From NCBI RefSeq assembly GCF_027563345.1, contig NZ_JAMKBK010000014.1: a stretch of 64,000 nt of DNA; one strand, given 5' to 3'. Position numbers and translations under genes: made by a program. The stretch is from Psychrobacillus psychrodurans (lineage in GTDB: Bacteria > Bacillota > Bacilli > Bacillales_A > Planococcaceae). The notes under the pieces are model-generated. The model saw nothing but the letters and a program-made list of their open reading frames with translations. It was not told where the DNA came from and did not search any database. Below, one piece after another: positions 7,113 to 15,780 of this stretch (positions are counted from its first letter, which is position 1; the number at the start of each line of letters is the position of its first letter).

Positions 7113-9530
7113 TTATTTTTCTAGTTTCACTCTTTGTAAACGTAGAGCGTTCAGTACAACTGACACGGAACTAAATGCCATCGCTGCGCCTGCAATCCAA
7201 GGTGCAAGTAATCCTATTGCCGCAATCGGAATACCAAGTGTATTATAGCCAAATGCCCAGAATAAGTTTTGTTTAATATTGCGCATTGTTTTACGACTCA
7301 TTATAATCGCATCAGCAATGCTGTTTAAATCTCCGCGAATTAATGTCACATCAGCAGCTTCCATCGCTACGTCAGTTCCAGTACCAATGGCCATCCCAAT
7401 ATTGGCAGTTGCTAGTGCTGGTGCATCATTAATACCATCACCAACCATTGCAACCTTTTTGCCCTGTTGTTGTAGCTTTTTCACTTCTTCTGCTTTACCT
7501 TCGGGAAGCACTTCTGCAATAACTGCATCAACGCCTACCTCTTTTCCAATTGCTTGGGCTGTACGTTCATTATCACCTGTCATCATGATCACCTTGATGC
7601 CCATTTGTTGTAATCGGTGTACAGCTTCCCGAGAGGTATCTTTAATTGTATCTGCTACTGCAACTATTCCTGCATATTGTCCATTAATGGCAGCTAACAT
7701 TGCTGTTTTGCCATCACTCTCTAACTTTTCCATCGTTGGAAGAACTGATTGTATTTCTATTCCATATTGCTGCATAAGTTTGCGTGTACCTATAACAACG
7801 GCCTGACCTGAAACGGTTGCCTGGACACCGTAACCGGGGATTGCTTCGAAAAATTGAACTTTACCCAGTTCAATGCTTTTGTCTTGAATACCTTCAACGA
7901 TTGCTTGTGCTAATGGGTGTTCTGATTGTTTCTCGGCCGCACCGATTAAGGACAGGAGTTTTTCTTCCTCTTGACCAGATGCTAGCACAACATCTGTTAA
8001 AACAGGTTTACCATGTGTAACAGTTCCAGTTTTATCAACTACAACCGTGTCAATACTTTGTGTCTGCTCTAAGTGCTCTCCACCTTTGAATAAAATGCCT
8101 AACTCAGCTGCACGACCAGAACCCGCCATAATTGAAGTTGGTGTAGCCAGACCAAGTGCACACGGACAAGCAATAACCAGTACCGCTATCAACACTTCAA
8201 GTGCGGGTGTAAATTCACCTGGTTGCACCCAGATAATCCATACTAGGAAGGTAAGGATAGCAATCCCTATTACTATTGGTACAAAAATACCCGAAATTTG
8301 ATCTGCCATTCGTTGGATCGGAGCTTTTGACCCTTGTGCATCTTCTACTACTTTAATAATTTGAGCTAATGTAGTGTCACGACCAACTTTTGTTGCTTTC
8401 ATTTTGATGAAACCATTTTTGTTAATGGTTGATCCATATAATACATCGCCTGTATTTTTATCCACAGGTAAACTTTCACCTGTTAACATGGATTCATCCA
8501 CTGCTGTAATTCCTTCTAAAACCTCCCCATCAACTGGGATTTTTTCACCTGGTTTCACTAAAATCGTGTCACCTATCACTACTTCTTCTAAGGGTACTTC
8601 TTTTTCAACTCCATCACGAACGACGATGGCTGTTTTAGCTTGAAGCCCCATTAATTTTTTTATAGCTTCAGACGAACGTCCTTTAGCTTTTGCCTCAAAT
8701 AATTTACCTAAAATAATAAGTGTAATCAGTACCGCACTTGTTTCAAAATATAGGTGTGGCCCGTGATGTGTTCCAGCTGTAACAACTGCTTGATATACAC
8801 TATAAAAATAGGCTGCGGAAGTACCCATGACTACAAGTACATCCATGTTTGCGCTACCATTGCGAAGTGCTTTATAAGCACCCACATAAAACTGTTTACC
8901 GATAATAAATTGTACTGGTGTTGCCAAAATCAGTTGTATCCATGGATTCATTAAAAAATCCGGTACATATAGGAATGATGTAAATGTAAAGTGCCCTACC
9001 ATCGTCCATAGTAAAGGTAACGATAAAATGGCCGAAATAATGAATTTACGTTTCTGATCTTTTATTGCCTTTTCTCTGTGGTCCACTTGTTCTGTATCCT
9101 CTTGCTTTTGATGTGCACCATAACCGAGCTTCTCTACCTTGGCAATAATGTCCGCAACTGTTACTTCTGATGGATTAAATTCGATTGTTGCTTTTTCAAG
9201 CGCTAGATTGACGTTCGCAATTGCAACACCTTCTATTTTATTTAACCCTTTTTCAATGCGAGTAGAACATGCGGCACAAGTCATTCCTGTAATATCAAAT
9301 TCCGCTTTTTGTTTAACAACACCGTAACCAAGTGCTTCGATTTTTTTTTCAAAATCGGCTGCACTCAGTTTGGACGGATCATATTTAATCGATGACTTTT
9401 CAAGTGCCAAGTTCACACTTGCTTGTTCGACACCATCCATTTTATTTAACCCTTTTTCTATACGAATTGCACACGCTGCGCATGTCATTCCTGTAATTTG
9501 CAAGTTAGCTTCTTTAACTTCTGTATTCAT
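7113..9530 (-). CDS. copA: Copper-exporting P1B-type ATPase CopA
   Basis: 805-residue Cu(I) efflux ATPase. Two N-terminal heavy-metal domains each carry GMTCAAC (first Cys pair at 17 and 20). Then come the membrane CPC motif (VIACPCALGLATPTS), the phosphorylation loop DKTGTVTHGK, SEHPLAQAI in the nucleotide domain and GDGINDAPALA. Length equals that of Bacillus subtilis CopA. ATG 9530 follows AGAGGTGG at 8 nt; the longer start at 9551 lies in the operator. CopZ is encoded just upstream and hands Cu(I) to it. Confidence 0.97.
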   Translation of the reverse strand: MNTEVKEANLQITGMTCAACAIRIEKGLNKMDGVEQASVNLALEKSSIKYDPSKLSAADFEKKIEALGYGVVKQKAEFDITGMTCAACSTRIEKGLNKIEGVAIANVNLALEKATIEFNPSEVTVADIIAKVEKLGYGAHQKQEDTEQVDHREKAIKDQKRKFIISAILSLPLLWTMVGHFTFTSFLYVPDFLMNPWIQLILATPVQFIIGKQFYVGAYKALRNGSANMDVLVVMGTSAAYFYSVYQAVVTAGTHHGPHLYFETSAVLITLIILGKLFEAKAKGRSSEAIKKLMGLQAKTAIVVRDGVEKEVPLEEVVIGDTILVKPGEKIPVDGEVLEGITAVDESMLTGESLPVDKNTGDVLYGSTINKNGFIKMKATKVGRDTTLAQIIKVVEDAQGSKAPIQRMADQISGIFVPIVIGIAILTFLVWIIWVQPGEFTPALEVLIAVLVIACPCALGLATPTSIMAGSGRAAELGILFKGGEHLEQTQSIDTVVVDKTGTVTHGKPVLTDVVLASGQEEEKLLSLIGAAEKQSEHPLAQAIVEGIQDKSIELGKVQFFEAIPGYGVQATVSGQAVVIGTRKLMQQYGIEIQSVLPTMEKLESDGKTAMLAAINGQYAGIVAVADTIKDTSREAVHRLQQMGIKVIMMTGDNERTAQAIGKEVGVDAVIAEVLPEGKAEEVKKLQQQGKKVAMVGDGINDAPALATANIGMAIGTGTDVAMEAADVTLIRGDLNSIADAIIMSRKTMRNIKQNLFWAFGYNTLGIPIAAIGLLAPWIAGAAMAFSSVSVVLNALRLQRVKLEK

Positions 9531-9549
9531 GTTACTTTCCACCTCTTTC

Positions 9550-9566
9550 ATACCATCTAGGGGTAT
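9550..9566. promoter_or_regulatory. CsoR operator upstream of copA
   Basis: ATACCATCTAGGGGTAT, an imperfect inverted repeat with ATACC/GGGTAT arms 20 nt before the copA start codon. A separate operator here implies copA can be transcribed independently of copZ. Confidence 0.65.
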
Positions 9567-9612
9567 CTAATTTTGAAAATAAGAGAGTGCTATGGAAGCA
9601 CTCCATCAATTT

Positions 9613-9819
9613 TTATTCTACCTCATAACCTTGATCTTCAATCGTTTCTTTAATTTTATCGAGTGATACTTGCACTTTATTGAATGCTAGATTTACTTGC
9701 GCGTCCGTTAAGTTTACTTTTACTAGTTCTACTCCAGTTAATTGACCAACGCTTTTTTCGATTGCGTTCACGCAATGTCCACAAGACATTCCTTGTACAT
9801 TTAATGTTAAATTTTGCAT
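9613..9819 (-). CDS. copZ: Copper chaperone CopZ
   Basis: 68-residue single HMA domain protein with GMSCGHC, the Cu(I)-binding loop of CopZ (MSCGHC rather than the MTCAAC of the ATPase domains). ATG 9819 follows AAGGAGAG; the longer frame has no ribosome binding site. It shuttles Cu(I) in the cytosol to CopA and can pass copper to CsoR. Gene order csoR-copZ-copA with operators in between is the standard Bacillus layout. Confidence 0.95.
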   Translation of the reverse strand: MQNLTLNVQGMSCGHCVNAIEKSVGQLTGVELVKVNLTDAQVNLAFNKVQVSLDKIKETIEDQGYEVE

Positions 9820-9856
9820 ATTTTTTCTCTCCTTAATTGAAGTATATATAACCCAC

Positions 9857-9873
9857 ATACACCACTGGGGTAT
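9857..9873. promoter_or_regulatory. CsoR operator upstream of copZ
   Basis: ATACACCACTGGGGTAT, an imperfect inverted repeat 38 nt before the copZ start and 40 nt after csoR, positioned to repress copZA. Confidence 0.7.
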
Positions 9874-9914
9874 ACTTTAATTAAAAATTTTTGCATTATG
9901 CTAGTTATATCTTT

Positions 9915-10247
9915 TTATTTTTTCATGAGCTTTTGAATCGTCACAAGTAGTTCGTCTAATACCTCTTCATCACCTTCTGAAAGGCGATCAACTACACAGC
10001 CTTTTAGATGACCTTCCACAAGAATTTTGGCTACACTATTTAAAGCAGATTGTGTCGCAGACAGTTGTGTAATTACATCGTCACAGTAAACGTCTTTATC
10101 TATCATGCCTTTGATCCCTCGTATTTGCCCTTCTATACGATTTAATCGAGTTGTTAAATCCTTTTTTACACGTTCTGGATGATGGCTTTTCCGGCAGGAT
10201 GTGACAAACTCTTTATCGTAAATAGTATCTTTCAATACGTTTTCCAT
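9915..10247 (-). CDS. csoR: Copper-sensing repressor CsoR
   Basis: 110-residue DUF156 repressor with the complete Cu(I) fingerprint Cys55, His80 and Cys84, spaced 25 and 4 residues as in Bacillus subtilis CsoR (45/70/74). The N-terminal 30 residues are long and hold extra Cys18 and His22-His23. AGGAGGTTGAGCTG precedes ATG 10247. It releases its operators on Cu(I) binding, derepressing itself and copZA. Confidence 0.95.
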   Translation of the reverse strand: MENVLKDTIYDKEFVTSCRKSHHPERVKKDLTTRLNRIEGQIRGIKGMIDKDVYCDDVITQLSATQSALNSVAKILVEGHLKGCVVDRLSEGDEEVLDELLVTIQKLMKK

Positions 10248-10280
10248 CAGCTCAACCTCCTAACTTGGTTTCATATTACC

Positions 10281-10297
10281 ATACCACGGTGTGGTAT
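10281..10297. promoter_or_regulatory. CsoR operator, perfect palindrome
   Basis: ATACCAC-GGT-GTGGTAT, a perfect 7-bp inverted repeat with a GGT spacer directly upstream of csoR. It is the best-conserved site in the window and sets the consensus for the others. Confidence 0.8.
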
Positions 10298-10423
10298 GTA
10301 AAGTAGAAAATTTCAGAGCTATTATTTAATGTCTATATATTAAAGAGACTCATTCTGACGAGTTTCTACATTTATGTCACAGCAAGATGGAACATCACTT
10401 TCATTTTTTCTTTTAGAGAAATT

Positions 10424-10469
10424 TAAGGCTACCACAAAAAGTATATTGCTTACTTTTTGCAGTAGCCTT
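10424..10469. terminator. Terminator of the DUF326 gene
   Basis: Long imperfect hairpin (AAGGCTACC-ACAAAAAGTA / TACTTTTTGCAGTAGCCTT) 35 nt after the stop codon of the Cys-rich protein gene. The U-tract is short on the minus strand (TTAAATTTC). Confidence 0.65.
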
Positions 10470-10504
10470 TTAATAATCAAAATTAAATTCCTAGTAATTT
10501 TAAC

Positions 10505-10831
10505 TTACATACTCATTTCACGACATGCTTTTGCACATTTTCGGCAAGATTCAGCACATCTTTGACAATGTTCATGGTCGTGCTTAGCACATTCATCCGC
10601 GCAACGTTCACAAATTTCCGCACAAAGTTGACAAATCTCTTTCATAAAAGGGCTATTAGAAGTCATTGCTTGTATAGCAAATGCACAAGCATCCGCACAA
10701 GCTCGATCTAATCTAATGCACTCTACCATCATTTTTACATGATCTTCCCTTAAACAAGCATCATAACATTTGTTACAAGCCTCTAGACATTCGTTGCAAG
10801 CTTTAAGACACTCTTCATATTTCTGATTCAT
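10505..10831 (-). CDS. DUF326 four-helix-bundle Cys-rich copper-binding protein
   Basis: 108 residues with about 21 cysteines arranged as C-x3-C and C-x2-C on amphipathic helices (CLKACNECLEACNKCYDAC near the start, CAEICERCADECAKH near the end). This is the DUF326/Csp-like family that stores or buffers Cu(I) along a four-helix bundle. No signal peptide is visible, so it should be cytosolic. ATG 10831 follows GGAGGTG. It lies next to csoR-copZA with an operator-like GTACCCTGGAGGTCT upstream, consistent with copper induction. Confidence 0.88.
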   Translation of the reverse strand: MNQKYEECLKACNECLEACNKCYDACLREDHVKMMVECIRLDRACADACAFAIQAMTSNSPFMKEICQLCAEICERCADECAKHDHEHCQRCAESCRKCAKACREMSM

Positions 10832-10870
10832 GTAAACACCTCCTACCTACAATTTGTCCTCTGTACTATT

Positions 10871-10885
10871 GTACCCTGGAGGTCT
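10871..10885. promoter_or_regulatory. Possible weak CsoR-type operator
   Basis: GTACCCTGGAGGTCT, a degenerate inverted repeat about 40 nt upstream of the DUF326 gene with a CCTGGAGG core. The arms match poorly and the call rests mainly on context. Confidence 0.3.
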
Positions 10886-11023
10886 AAATTCAAACTAAGA
10901 GTAAAAACCAATATAAAATCATTATTATTCCAAACTCTTAAGAGTGGAGAGTTGTTAATAACTGATAATCTTGTTCAACAATCGCACTCGTTTGTTAAAC
11001 AAGAAATATTTTCGTTTGTACCA

Positions 11024-12289
11024 TCATTCTTTTCCACTGCGGGACCATATTACAACTGGAATGAGTATTAAAGACAAAATCCCTCCGGCAAGTGATAACG
11101 TTTCGTAACTTGTACCAGCAACAACCAGTCCTGACATGATACCTCCGGTTGCACCTGCTAATGCAATAAAAACATCCACAGTCCCTTGAGTTTTGGCACG
11201 TGTTGAAGGTTCTGTTGAATCAACAATTAAGGCTGTACCGCTTATTAACCCCAAATTCCATCCTATTCCAAGTAACGATAATGCAACAACAAGAAGGAAT
11301 AAAGAGTCAGCGGGTGCAATTGCAGCTACAACTCCTGCAAGCAGCAATGTGATTCCAGAAGCAATCGCCATGGCAGTTCGACCAAACTTATCAACAAGAA
11401 TCCCCGTGAAGAGTGAAGGCAGATACATTGCACCTATATGAAACCCGATAACAAGTCCGATTTCCCTTAAACTGTAACCATGATGTCCCATATGAATCGG
11501 TGTCATTGTCATAATAGCAAGCATCACAATTTGACTAAGAACCATAATGGTAGCTCCAATTGTAATTCCTTTTTTATTACTTTGTTTCTTTTCGAGAGTC
11601 TCGTTAAGTATCGTGTTTTTTTTATTTGTATTTATGTTTAACGCAATAATGAGTGGATCAGGACGTAAAAAAGTAAATATCACAATTCCTGCTAATATAA
11701 ATGCTGCTGCCGATAAAATAAACGGACCTGCTAATTCAGGAACACCAATTGAAAGTGCGAAATTCCCCATTACATCCACTAGGTTTGGACCAGCAACTGC
11801 TCCAAATGTCGTGGAAACCATTGCTATACTTACAGCAGTGCCCCGCTGTTTATTAGTTGCTAGATCTGTACCGGCATAGCGAGCTTGTAAATTTGTTGCA
11901 GTTCCTGCACCGTATACAAATAAGGAAGCAAATAATATAGGCACACTATTAAAAACAGTCGCAAAAACAACGCCTATTGCTCCGAGGCCGCCTGTTATAA
12001 AGCCTGTTGCAAGACCCATGCGTCTACCAAGACGGTTAGAAAGTCTTCCTACTGAAAAAGCAGCTCCTGCTGATCCTAAAGTCAAAAAAGCTGCTGGAAG
12101 CCCTGCAAATGCATTTGTTCCAAGCATTTGTTCTGCAAGTAATGCTCCAACTGTTACTCCAGCTGCTAATCCTGCTCCTCCAAACATTTGAGAAATAACG
12201 ATTATGATCAATGTTCGTTTATATAACTTTTTTATTCTCTCTGGATTTTCTATGTATCCTTGAGCAAAGTTATTCAGCTCACCAGGCAT
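11024..12289 (-). CDS. MFS transporter
   Basis: 421-residue, roughly 12-helix major facilitator. Motif A-like SVGRLSNRLGRRMG follows helix 2 and GILVDKFGRTAM is its C-domain copy; a basic, polar linker of about 30 residues (KKNTILNETLEKKQSNKKG) separates the two six-helix halves. AAGAAGGTATAAAT precedes ATG 12289, preferred over 12310. It follows the copper genes but has no visible CsoR site; the substrate is unknown. Confidence 0.85.
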   Translation of the reverse strand: MPGELNNFAQGYIENPERIKKLYKRTLIIIVISQMFGGAGLAAGVTVGALLAEQMLGTNAFAGLPAAFLTLGSAGAAFSVGRLSNRLGRRMGLATGFITGGLGAIGVVFATVFNSVPILFASLFVYGAGTATNLQARYAGTDLATNKQRGTAVSIAMVSTTFGAVAGPNLVDVMGNFALSIGVPELAGPFILSAAAFILAGIVIFTFLRPDPLIIALNINTNKKNTILNETLEKKQSNKKGITIGATIMVLSQIVMLAIMTMTPIHMGHHGYSLREIGLVIGFHIGAMYLPSLFTGILVDKFGRTAMAIASGITLLLAGVVAAIAPADSLFLLVVALSLLGIGWNLGLISGTALIVDSTEPSTRAKTQGTVDVFIALAGATGGIMSGLVVAGTSYETLSLAGGILSLILIPVVIWSRSGKE

Positions 12290-12408
12290 ATTTATACCTT
12301 CTTTCCCCATATGTATCTATTTAAATCAACTATTTCATAGTCATTCTACAGTCCTACACAACCTTTTATCATTTTTAATTTTCAAACTTTAGGGAAAAAA
12401 CTCAACTT

Positions 12409-12813
12409 CTATTCTTGATTAAAGTGCCATAGTTTTTTTAAAGGAATTTCAGACTCTTTGAAACCATATTTAGCTAACATAATTCGGTCTAGTGCTTTTT
12501 TAGGGTTTTCTTGATAAAATTTTATAATAACTTCACAATGTGCCAATGCTAAATGTTCTGTTAGCATTCTTGCAAATTCACCAAGTATTTCTTTATGTTC
12601 TTCTAAAACAACTTCTTTTGAGTAATACTTAGCAGATACATAATTCACACGTTGGTCACCTTCTTCATAAATTAGCTCTGGCATTTCAAAATCCTCTAAG
12701 GTAGCAGGTCGATGTTCATCTAATATGAATAATGATAAGTTTCGTTTGGCAATTCGTAAATCCCAAACTTCGAAGTCTTTTAATCTTATTTTACGTTCAA
12801 AATAATTAATCAA
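12409..12813 (-). CDS. Conserved hypothetical protein
   Basis: 134-residue soluble protein with a clear AAAGGAGAAATT ribosome binding site and compact alpha/beta composition (MINYFERKIRLKDFEVWDLRI..., ...LKKLWHFNQE). No signal, membrane segment or catalytic motif is evident and I do not recognise the family. It stands alone between the MFS and acetyltransferase genes. Confidence 0.65.
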   Translation of the reverse strand: MINYFERKIRLKDFEVWDLRIAKRNLSLFILDEHRPATLEDFEMPELIYEEGDQRVNYVSAKYYSKEVVLEEHKEILGEFARMLTEHLALAHCEVIIKFYQENPKKALDRIMLAKYGFKESEIPLKKLWHFNQE

Positions 12814-12974
12814 ATTTATAATTTCTCCTTTCTTTTAAGGAATGTATATAGATCGATATCATTAAAGAATATTTTCTGCCAAAATAGCGATTGCAATTTT
12901 TGTGCAATCACCCTTGTTATCTCCGCCTTAGATGGACATGTACCACTTGTTTAACTATACTGGTTCAATAATAT

Positions 12975-13514
12975 TTATTGCCATTCTGTTCTTAACAATG
13001 AAAAAACTAAAGCATGATGAGACTGATTATTTTGATAGAGGTAACCCCTTAATAATCCCTCCTCAGTAAAACCCAACCGTTTTAATAACTGTATAGATGG
13101 CTCATTCTGTGGATAAGTTATAGCACCAATTCTATATATTTCTAAATCCTCAAATGAATATCGTAATATTTCCCTTACAGCTTCAGTCATAATCCCTTTG
13201 TTCCAATGTGAAGGATGCAGCTCAAAACCAATCTCAGCTTTTTTACTCCTGGTGCTAAGATTGTTTAATCCCAATGTACCTACAAACTCGCCAGTATCCC
13301 TTAATACGATTCCCCATCTTATACCTCTTTTGCTCTTGTATGTGTTTTGGAAAGACTCGACTATTTTTAGAGCATCTTCTAGACTTTTCAAACTCTCCAT
13401 TCCATAGTACTTAGTCACTTCGTTTCTTGACATAATTTCGTAAAAGCTTTGAGCATGTTCCTTTTCAACTTGAACTAAGTTCAACCGTGTTGTTTCCAAA
13501 TTTGGAAATCCCAT
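12975..13514 (-). CDS. GNAT acetyltransferase (RimJ/RimL-like)
   Basis: 179 residues of the RimJ/RimL branch: LETTRLNLVQVEKEHA start, GTLGLNNL strand, EIGFELHPSHWNKGIMTEAV (acetyl-CoA loop, with N-K-G replacing the usual GxG) and NEPSIQLLKRLGFTEEGLLR at the end. GGGGGAGAAAAG precedes ATG 13514. It transfers acetyl from acetyl-CoA to an N-terminal or small-molecule amine; the substrate is unknown. The adjacent IS element lies 150 nt downstream. Confidence 0.88.
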   Translation of the reverse strand: MGFPNLETTRLNLVQVEKEHAQSFYEIMSRNEVTKYYGMESLKSLEDALKIVESFQNTYKSKRGIRWGIVLRDTGEFVGTLGLNNLSTRSKKAEIGFELHPSHWNKGIMTEAVREILRYSFEDLEIYRIGAITYPQNEPSIQLLKRLGFTEEGLLRGYLYQNNQSHHALVFSLLRTEWQ

Positions 13515-13690
13515 GGACTTTTCTCCCCCGTCGTTTGTATTCTATTATTAGCTACTTGTTTTAATCTTCACGTTAACTCTATTAAATTTAAACAAATGAT
13601 ATCAATCTTTTTAATGTGTTATTAAAAGCTCTTCATATAAAGCCTGGATCTACGTCAAGATTCTGGACACAAAAAGATTAAGTTTTTTCT

Positions 13691-13800
13691 GCACAACCAC
13701 CATTCATGGAGTGTTCCACATCCCAAGTAGATCGTCAAAGTGAAAAGAGCCTTTGACAATCTACTTGGGACGTGGAGAGATTAACCAATGGATGTTGTGC
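13691..13800. repeat. 110-bp long imperfect palindrome inside the IS
   Basis: Outer arms GCACAAC/GTTGTGC and inner 25-nt arms (13716-13740 with 13751-13775, two mismatches) fold into one long hairpin between the orfB stop and the IS end. It is much longer than a terminator needs and has no U-tract. It may block read-through or represent a nested palindromic insertion. Confidence 0.75.
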
Positions 13801-13840
13801 ATGAAAAATGTGGAGGGGGATTGGCTTTTACCCTTAAGAC

Positions 13841-14659
13841 TCAGGCTGCTGCGCGACACATTATTTCATACGCCTCTGGCGTTACAAAGCCGATGCTTCC
13901 ATGAATTCGTCTACGATTATACCAGCCTTCTATATATTGAAATAGGGAGATTCTCGCATTCTCAAAATCTTCATATCGTTTCCGATAGACCTCTTCTTTT
14001 TTGAGTGTGGCATGAAAGGACTCGATGCATGCATTGTCATAAGGGCATCCTTTACGACTGAATGATGCAATCATTTCATATGTTTTTAACTGTTCTTGAA
14101 ATGCCTCACTTGTATATTGGGTACCTAGATCCATATGGATGATCAATCCCGGTGAAGGATTTTGGGAATCGACGGCACTTTTTAAAGCATCCAACACGAT
14201 TTCTGTGGTCATCGTACGGGAAAACTTGTAACCTACTATTTTCTTTGAATGCAAATCGAGGACAGACGCTAGATAACACCAGCCATCTCGAAGCGTATGG
14301 ATATACGTGATATCTGCCACCCATTTTTCATTGATTGTGGTTGTTGTAAAATCTTGCTTCAACACATTTTCTCGTTCTTCCACTGGTGTCTGTGTGCTTG
14401 CTGGACGGTATTTCTTCACAATGTTTGACTGGATGCCTGCTTGTTTCATCAGACGTTGGACTCTTTTTATACTGCAAGAATAGCCTTCTTTTAAAAGTAC
14501 TCGATGTATTTTGGGAGCGCCATAGATACCTTTGCTTCCTTTATGAATGGCTATTATACGATCCAATATTGCCTCATTGGCCACGTGGTAGCTGTTCGGT
14601 TTCTTATGAAATGAATGATAATAAGTACTTTTAGGCATCTTTAAAATGCGACACATCAC
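13841..14659 (-). CDS. IS3-family transposase OrfB (DDE integrase domain)
   Basis: 272 residues: HTH_21-like N-terminal part (KGIYGAPKIHRVLLKEG) and an rve DDE core. The catalytic Asp is in WVADITYI, the second in IIHMDLGTQYTS and the Glu in DNACIESFHATLKKE. The frame is open upstream to 14743, so the functional product is the OrfAB fusion made by -1 frameshifting; the ATG at 14659 is only an internal methionine. Confidence 0.9.
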   Translation of the reverse strand: MMCRILKMPKSTYYHSFHKKPNSYHVANEAILDRIIAIHKGSKGIYGAPKIHRVLLKEGYSCSIKRVQRLMKQAGIQSNIVKKYRPASTQTPVEERENVLKQDFTTTTINEKWVADITYIHTLRDGWCYLASVLDLHSKKIVGYKFSRTMTTEIVLDALKSAVDSQNPSPGLIIHMDLGTQYTSEAFQEQLKTYEMIASFSRKGCPYDNACIESFHATLKKEEVYRKRYEDFENARISLFQYIEGWYNRRRIHGSIGFVTPEAYEIMCRAAA

Positions 14660-14715
14660 TTGTACTGGATGATGCCCGCTTTCATTTGTAATGTAGTTGA
14701 TCAGTTCTTCGTCCT

Positions 14716-14976
14716 CTATTTTCTCGCGAATATGGTCATAGCCTTTTTTAGGATTTCAAGCTCCTGTTTTAACCGGAGGTTTTCTTTTTGAATCATTTCT
14801 ACATCGGATACAGTTAATTCCTTTGTCCCTTCGATTGTAGAGAACTGTTTAATCCATTTATAGATGGTTACTTCTGAAACACCATATTCGCTAGATAGTT
14901 GGCTGACCGGGGTACCTGAGCTGTGAAGCTCCACTACTGTTTGTTTAAATTCTTGGTTATACCGTTTTTTACTCAT
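14716..14976 (-). CDS. IS3-family transposase OrfA (HTH, leucine zipper)
   Basis: 86 residues with an HTH_Tnp_1 domain (YNQEFKQTVVELHSSG, then VSEVTIYKWIKQF) and a C-terminal leucine zipper (IQKENLRLKQELEILKKA) for multimerisation. It ends 27 nt after the slippery sequence. OrfA alone usually acts as a transposition regulator; fused to OrfB it supplies end binding. Confidence 0.9.
   Translation of the reverse strand: MSKKRYNQEFKQTVVELHSSGTPVSQLSSEYGVSEVTIYKWIKQFSTIEGTKELTVSDVEMIQKENLRLKQELEILKKAMTIFARK
14743..14749 (-). promoter_or_regulatory. Programmed -1 frameshift slippery site
   Basis: A-AAA-AAG in the orfA zero frame (CTA AAA AAG), the standard IS3-family slippery heptamer. A shift of -1 here enters the orfB frame, which stays open through GYDHIREK into OrfB without a stop, as the coordinates modulo three confirm. 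Confidence 0.85.
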
Positions 14977-15088
14977 AATACAGACACGACCTTTCGTTAG
15001 TTCAATTTTATTGACTTAACCAAGATGTGTCCATACATCTATTCTACATTCAGCCCCCCTAGTTAAATAAGGCTAAATACTGAAAAGC

Positions 15089-15664
15089 TCAATTTTGAAG
15101 TAAGTCTGGTACTTCAATTTTCCATGTTTCATTTTCTTTTTTTAATCCCATTAATGTAGTAGCCGTGAAACTCCCATAGCTAACCATTAATTCGACTAAT
15201 AGGCCATTACTATTCTCTTGTTTTATTTTGATTGAATCATAATATCTAAAATCTAAGGCTATCTCTAAATTGGATATGTTCAGATTTTCATAATATTTTT
15301 CTTTAAAAGAATCATAACCAGGTAGCTCACCATCCAAATAAGCCAATGAATAGATTGCTTCTATATCGTCGATAACTGCTGAATGAATATATATAAGTAT
15401 AGTCTTTTCTGGTGAAAAACCTTTTAAGTAATTTGTGTCATACTCCCTTGTAAATAGTTCATATGACTTTAATTCTTCTTCCGACAGGTCGGATAAATAT
15501 GAAAACTCTTCTTCTGAGTCATCAATTAATAATACTTTCTCTTCTTCTATATCGATAACATCTTCCTTTTTTAATTCATCTTGTTCTAAATAATTTCTAT
15601 GCGTACAACCAGTTATCATTAACAAGAAAGACAGAGTTACAAACAGAGAAATACTTAATTTCAA
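15089..15664 (-). CDS. Putative lipoprotein, unknown function
   Basis: 191 residues with a type II signal peptide (MKLSISLFVTLSFLLMITGC, lipobox ITGC) followed by a very acidic stretch (EEEKVLLIDDSEEEF) and a small C-terminal domain ending in MGLKKENETWKIEVPDLLQ, a strand pattern seen in NTF2-like or DUF lipoproteins. AAGGAGTTATTC precedes ATG 15664. It should be anchored to the outer face of the membrane. Confidence 0.75.
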   Translation of the reverse strand: MKLSISLFVTLSFLLMITGCTHRNYLEQDELKKEDVIDIEEEKVLLIDDSEEEFSYLSDLSEEELKSYELFTREYDTNYLKGFSPEKTILIYIHSAVIDDIEAIYSLAYLDGELPGYDSFKEKYYENLNISNLEIALDFRYYDSIKIKQENSNGLLVELMVSYGSFTATTLMGLKKENETWKIEVPDLLQN

Positions 15665-15780
15665 ATGAATAACTCCTTTCTTACCACTTGATGTTAAGGA
15701 ACCAAAGCTAATACTTAACCTTCTTTCACCAGCTTTTCCTTTTCCACTGTTTGAATTAAAGCACCAGCTAGTATAACATC

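Larger units (their letters stand above)
13664..15033 (-). mobile_element. IS3-family insertion sequence, apparently intact
   Basis: About 1.37 kb bounded by inverted termini TGGACACA...TGTGTCCA that extend imperfectly inwards to a shared TTAAGT, and end in TG/CA as IS3 elements do. It carries orfA and orfB in overlapping frames joined by an A-AAA-AAG slippery site. No target duplication is evident (TTC on the left, TAC on the right), so the flanks may have been rearranged after insertion. Both frames are free of internal stops, so it may still be active. Confidence 0.88.

Noticed and set aside
7279..7806. Plus-strand open frame opposite copA
   Set aside because: It is an antisense shadow of copA with no ribosome binding site and Ser/Ala-rich nonsense composition.
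13661..15036. Target-site duplication of the IS3 element
   Set aside because: The three flanking bases differ (TTC and TAC); no longer direct repeat was found.
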